Below are positions 14,257-17,664 of a stretch of 17,664 nucleotides of DNA, in pieces (within the stretch, counting starts at the first letter, position 1; each line of letters starts with the position of its first letter). The translations under genes were made by a program, and so were the position numbers. This DNA comes from Chitinispirillaceae bacterium (GTDB lineage: Bacteria; Fibrobacterota; Chitinivibrionia; Chitinivibrionales; Chitinispirillaceae): the NCBI GenBank assembly GCA_016932075.1, contig JAFGDP010000070.1, positions 1 to 17,664 of the forward strand, in the 5' to 3' direction. A model generated the notes under the pieces. The model made no database searches. It worked only from the letters and a program-made list of their open reading frames with translations, and had not been told where the DNA came from.

Positions 14257-15861
14257 ATGATGATACCATCTTGTGTCGCCAAATATCCTTCTCTTTTCTT
14301 TCTTTTTCTCTGCGCCGTGCTGTTTGCGCCGTTCTCCGGCAAGCCGTTTCACGTCGACAGCACGGTGACCGTTCATGTCGCACAACAGCTGCTCATTGAT
14401 CCGGTCAATCCTCCCATCGGCGACTATGGAAAGATTTGTGCGGTCTGGAACCGCACCGAGCTCCCGGAAACGAGCGCGTACCACCTCACGCCCCATCCGC
14501 CGCTCATTCCGCTCTACCTTGCGCCGTGGATCGCCCTTTTTGGTGAAAATGAAATCATCTTAAATTGGGCCATGTTCCCGTTTTACATTATCTCGGTCCT
14601 GTTTTTTTTCCGGCTCTGCACGCTGCTTGTTCCACGGTGGCGGTTTGAGGCCACGCTCCTGTTCCTTGCGAGCCCTGCGGTCCTGGTCAATGCGGGAAAC
14701 GTGATGCTCGATGTGCCGCTCATGTGCTTCTGTCTCGGTTCATTCTATTACCTATTCAGGTCCAAGCATTTTGGCGACGTCCTTGTCTCAGGGCTTTTTG
14801 CCGGCCTTGCCTGCCTCACGAAATTCACGGGCGGGACCGTGGTCATCGCCGGGATTTTTTTCCTGCTGCAGGAAAAAAAATGGAAAATGGCTGTGCTGTA
14901 TCTTGCCCCCGCAGCTATCCTGTACGGCGTATGGATGCTGCATAATATCGCATTATGGGGTACGATACAGCTTGTTGCAAACGGTCATGCGCACTACCTG
15001 ATCGGCGACATGCGGTACCGGATGGAACGGCTGGTCTCCTTTCTGGGGGGCGCCATGGTTTTCCCGCTGTTCATCCTGGTGCCGGCGCTTTTCGCTCCCA
15101 GGTACCGTATTTCGGCCATTGTCGCGCTTGTGCTCAGCCTCATGTGGGCCGTGCTTCTCGTTTGGAAACTTGACTATTCCCTCCCTGCCGCCCTGTTTTA
15201 TGCGCTGTGCGCCTCATCGGGAGTACTCCTTGTCGGTGGTATCATGATGCATGCAAGGGACAGCGCACCATGGAAAAGCCTCTCTTTGCACGCGCTCCTG
15301 CAGATCATGGGCGGCCTTTTCCTCACCCTGTATGCGGTGCGGTATCTGCTGCCGTTTGCTTTTGTAGCGCTTCTCGTGCTCACGGCGGGTATGTCAGCGC
15401 TTCCTGTGGCATGGCCCAAACGGGTATTATGGTACGCCATGATACTTTGCTCCGCGGTCATCTCGATTCTGCTCTCGATTGGAGATTATCAACTTGCCGG
15501 TGCTGAGAAGCGAATTGCCGAGGCGATGACGCAACAGTATCCGGGAACACGGGTGTACTATGCAGGCAGGATGGGGTATCTCCATTACATGGACAAGGCC
15601 GGGTTCATGTCCCTTTTAGGGCACCATCGGGATTCCATCATGCCGGGCGACCTCATGATACGCAATACCGCATTCAACGACGACAGCCGTTTCTTTCACG
15701 ACACGTCGCACTTGTCACTGGTACGGGAGATTCGATTCCCGCTTCCCGTGCTTCGCACAATGACCGGCAGGGCAGGGTTTTACGGCAATGACCGGCTGCC
15801 CTATGCCCTGGTCTCTCATCCGCATGACAGGGTCTTTGAGGTCTACCGTTATGCACCGTGA
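14257..15861 (+). CDS. Polytopic membrane glycosyltransferase, GT-C/PMT (GT39)-like
   Basis: The 534-residue protein has an N-terminal membrane helix followed by an exposed loop with D34 (HVDSTVTVHVAQ), in the place of the catalytic acidic residue of GT-C enzymes. A second loop carries TPHPPLIPLYL (H80-P81-P82-L83), the HPPL-type motif of dolichyl-phosphate-mannose-protein mannosyltransferase relatives. Around ten further hydrophobic helices run to about residue 415, and the last 115 residues form a soluble domain. Such enzymes move a sugar from a polyprenyl-phosphate donor onto a lipid, glycan or protein on the outer face of the inner membrane. The acceptor cannot be told from sequence; the second acidic residue of the usual Asp-Glu pair is replaced (DS), so activity is likely but not certain. 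Start ATG 14257 is followed at once by a second ATG (14260), and no strong Shine-Dalgarno is visible for either. Confidence 0.75.
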   Translation: MMIPSCVAKYPSLFFLFLCAVLFAPFSGKPFHVDSTVTVHVAQQLLIDPVNPPIGDYGKICAVWNRTELPETSAYHLTPHPPLIPLYLAPWIALFGENEIILNWAMFPFYIISVLFFFRLCTLLVPRWRFEATLLFLASPAVLVNAGNVMLDVPLMCFCLGSFYYLFRSKHFGDVLVSGLFAGLACLTKFTGGTVVIAGIFFLLQEKKWKMAVLYLAPAAILYGVWMLHNIALWGTIQLVANGHAHYLIGDMRYRMERLVSFLGGAMVFPLFILVPALFAPRYRISAIVALVLSLMWAVLLVWKLDYSLPAALFYALCASSGVLLVGGIMMHARDSAPWKSLSLHALLQIMGGLFLTLYAVRYLLPFAFVALLVLTAGMSALPVAWPKRVLWYAMILCSAVISILLSIGDYQLAGAEKRIAEAMTQQYPGTRVYYAGRMGYLHYMDKAGFMSLLGHHRDSIMPGDLMIRNTAFNDDSRFFHDTSHLSLVREIRFPLPVLRTMTGRAGFYGNDRLPYALVSHPHDRVFEVYRYAP

Positions 15862-15991
15862 CACTCGCCTCTTGTTTAAAACCCTTTACGAAGGCCTGGA
15901 AAAAACGTAATATTTTGTGCAAGAACAGCATGTTAGCCGTTCTTTGGTTGCAGCAATCCGCTCATGCAGGTTTCACGGACGGGCTCTCTCA
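15862..15991. other. Spacer before the FecR-domain gene
   Basis: This 130-nt spacer contains an inverted repeat AAGAAC/GTTCTT (15921-15926 with 15939-15944) that could be a weak hairpin or operator. No convincing promoter or Shine-Dalgarno is visible. Confidence 0.3.
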
Positions 15992-17664
15992 ATGAGATTA
16001 TCGCCACTGTTTGTTGTCATGACAGCCTTCCTTTTCCCCACGGTCAGCGGAGCGCAGTCCCATTTCGAAGTGATCAGTCTTGAAGGGACCGCAAAGGTAC
16101 AGCGCGCCCAGAAGCAGAAATGGGATAAAATCTCCAAAGGTGACCGTATCTACGACAACGACATGATTGAGACCTTTTTCCAGACCAAGCTGATTCTGGG
16201 ACACGGTAATAAGAACGTGGTCCTCTTCGGTTCAAATTCCAAAGCGCTCATCGCCATAGCGGAAAAATCCGGTTCTGAAAAGAAACAGAATGAGCTTAGT
16301 CTTTCCCTGTTCAGCGGCGGTTGTTTCATAAAAATCTTGGCACCGGAACGTTTCATCGCGTTTACGGCCAATGCCGTGGGTACCATTGACAGCGGCTCCA
16401 TGGCGGCGATCGTTGATGCAAAGAGCGGTGAAACCGGCGTGCTGGTGCTCGGCGGGAAAGCCGTGGTGCGGAATATTGCCCAGCAAAAGGGCAAGGAGCT
16501 CGCCGTCGGCAATACCACCGTCGTCCTGCCGGGCAGGGAACCATCGCCGCCCCTCTATATCACGTTCAGACACGTTGCGGTACTCAAGCATTTTTTCGGC
16601 GACAAGTACATTACCGATGAAATGCAGTCCTCGTCAATAATCCCCTCCCAAGATCGCAGCGGATCAGGCACGATCATGCTTTCCGAGGGTGCGGGCGGCG
16701 AGCGTCAGCGGCCCGATGTGCTTTTTTACAAACGGCAGTTTGACATAAACAAGATCTACGGCAGCATCCTCGACGACCGCGAAAAACACAACGCTCTCTA
16801 CCGCGCCATTCACAGGCCGCAACTCCTTTCCGGGCGACACTTTTCCTTCGGTTTCGGCGTGGGTGCGGACATCACCGACGGGGTTGCCTCGTCTCGGTGG
16901 CGCCTGACACCCGAGGTCCGGTATCCTTTTTTCGAGGCATCATTGCGGTTTTCCCTCATGCAGGACTACCGCTCGGAAAGCGTCATCGATTTCTCTTCAT
17001 CCTACGGTCTTGCGGATAAAATCCAGCGCATCGGCCTGGGTTTGATCAGGGACTCGCTCTGTTTGTTCGCCGGAACCATACGCGATCTGACCCTGGGTCA
17101 TGGTCTTGTGGTGAACCGCTTCCGCAACGGCGACAACAACCGGATTTTCACTCCGCTCGGTATTGAGGCCAAGGTCACTATTCGAGAGATGATCAAGGCG
17201 ACCGCGTTTCTCGCCGACGTGAACGAACCATCGGTGGGCGGCGCGCATATTACCTATGAACCGTCGATCTACTATTTCGGCGCAGGGTATTTCTTTGATC
17301 TGGACCAGTACCGCACGCCGGACCGGACAAACGATATCCGTTACACACGGTACCAGCCGAGAACGCCTTCAGGAACGATTTATCCGGACACCTCGATTAC
17401 TAGGGCCGACGTTTCCATCTATTCGCTGGAATTCGGTACCACGGTCTCTGAAAACTACGCGCTCTCTGCCAGTATCATGTTCGATTTCGCGCAGAAACGG
17501 TATAAAGGAAAAAACGACGGGTTCATGCTCAGGGCGCCCGGACTCCTTTTCGCCTGGCCCAGGTTCAGTACGCAGGGCGGTCTTCTGTTCGAGTCGGGCC
17601 GTATCCTGTCGTATCAATTCAACGAATTTTACATGTCGCGCCGTTCATTCTACCGGTACGATTC
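15992..17664 (+). CDS. Exported FecR-domain protein with putative outer-membrane beta-barrel (3' end outside window)
   Basis: An open frame begins at ATG 15992 and runs without a stop to the right edge (at least 557 residues). It opens with a signal peptide (MRLSPLFVVMTAFLFPTVSGA, probable cleavage after A21 before QS). Residues 24-190 resemble a FecR domain: GTAKVQRAQKQKWDKISKGDRI, then DNDMIETFFQTKLILG, a Ser/Lys-rich loop, and NAVGTIDSGSMAAIVDAKSGET. In stand-alone FecR domains this fold is often exported and binds or senses at the envelope. From about residue 283 (nt 16840) strands alternate in the manner of an outer-membrane barrel: HFSFGFGVGADI, RWRLTPEVRYPFFEASLRFS, and repeated aromatic-ended stretches such as SIYYFGAGYFFDLDQY. 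The upstream neighbour is a membrane glycosyltransferase. No TonB box or metal-binding Cys is visible. A stand-alone porin-like or adhesin role is possible, and the missing C-terminus prevents a firmer call. Confidence 0.75.
   Translation, partial: MRLSPLFVVMTAFLFPTVSGAQSHFEVISLEGTAKVQRAQKQKWDKISKGDRIYDNDMIETFFQTKLILGHGNKNVVLFGSNSKALIAIAEKSGSEKKQNELSLSLFSGGCFIKILAPERFIAFTANAVGTIDSGSMAAIVDAKSGETGVLVLGGKAVVRNIAQQKGKELAVGNTTVVLPGREPSPPLYITFRHVAVLKHFFGDKYITDEMQSSSIIPSQDRSGSGTIMLSEGAGGERQRPDVLFYKRQFDINKIYGSILDDREKHNALYRAIHRPQLLSGRHFSFGFGVGADITDGVASSRWRLTPEVRYPFFEASLRFSLMQDYRSESVIDFSSSYGLADKIQRIGLGLIRDSLCLFAGTIRDLTLGHGLVVNRFRNGDNNRIFTPLGIEAKVTIREMIKATAFLADVNEPSVGGAHITYEPSIYYFGAGYFFDLDQYRTPDRTNDIRYTRYQPRTPSGTIYPDTSITRADVSIYSLEFGTTVSENYALSASIMFDFAQKRYKGKNDGFMLRAPGLLFAWPRFSTQGGLLFESGRILSYQFNEFYMSRRSFYRYD

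Overview
The window looks like chromosomal DNA of an anaerobic, Gram-negative bacterium of the FCB type, most likely near Fibrobacterota/Chitinivibrionota. The taxonomic clues are a TIGR02147-family regulator (a paralogous family first named from Fibrobacter succinogenes), a lipobox lipoprotein, a FecR protein with a probable outer-membrane barrel, and an intergenic element resembling ones I recall from Bacteroidota. This is inference from gene content; no ribosomal RNA or other direct taxonomic marker is present. The sequence is GC-rich in genes, with AT-rich spacers.

Region 1 (1-5038, + strand) is a CODH/acetyl-CoA synthase (Wood-Ljungdahl) operon. It holds the tail of a probable CO dehydrogenase, then a 1193-residue protein that joins acetyl-CoA synthase (A-cluster cysteines complete) to the small subunit of the corrinoid iron-sulfur protein (CFeSP) through a linker, then the CFeSP large subunit with its [4Fe-4S] motif. 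The three reading frames overlap at their ends, so they are probably translated together. Together they would take CO from CODH, a methyl group from the corrinoid protein and CoA to make or cleave acetyl-CoA. The fusion is the most striking item in the window.

Region 2 (5039-8232) has an AT-rich spacer with three copies of a short palindrome, then a TIGR02147 regulator overlapping by 4 nt a lipoprotein carrying a seven-bladed propeller. A 525-nt non-coding stretch follows. It contains a tandem pair of about 116-nt long-hairpin elements (133-nt period) whose differences preserve base pairing, and a second hairpin-rich segment.

Region 3 (8233-11671) has a membrane-anchored Ser/Thr protein kinase (- strand) divergent from a STAS-domain anti-sigma-factor-antagonist-like gene, then a small basic protein and a small two-helix membrane protein, both unrecognised.

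Region 4 (11672-17664, + strand) has a short-type ThiC (or ThiC-like enzyme), a 158-nt multi-hairpin intergenic element, a PrmA-like methyltransferase, a GT-C/PMT-type membrane glycosyltransferase, and a FecR-domain plus putative beta-barrel protein that runs off the right end. These last genes look like housekeeping and envelope functions without an obvious shared pathway. No tRNA, rRNA, CRISPR array or transposase was found.
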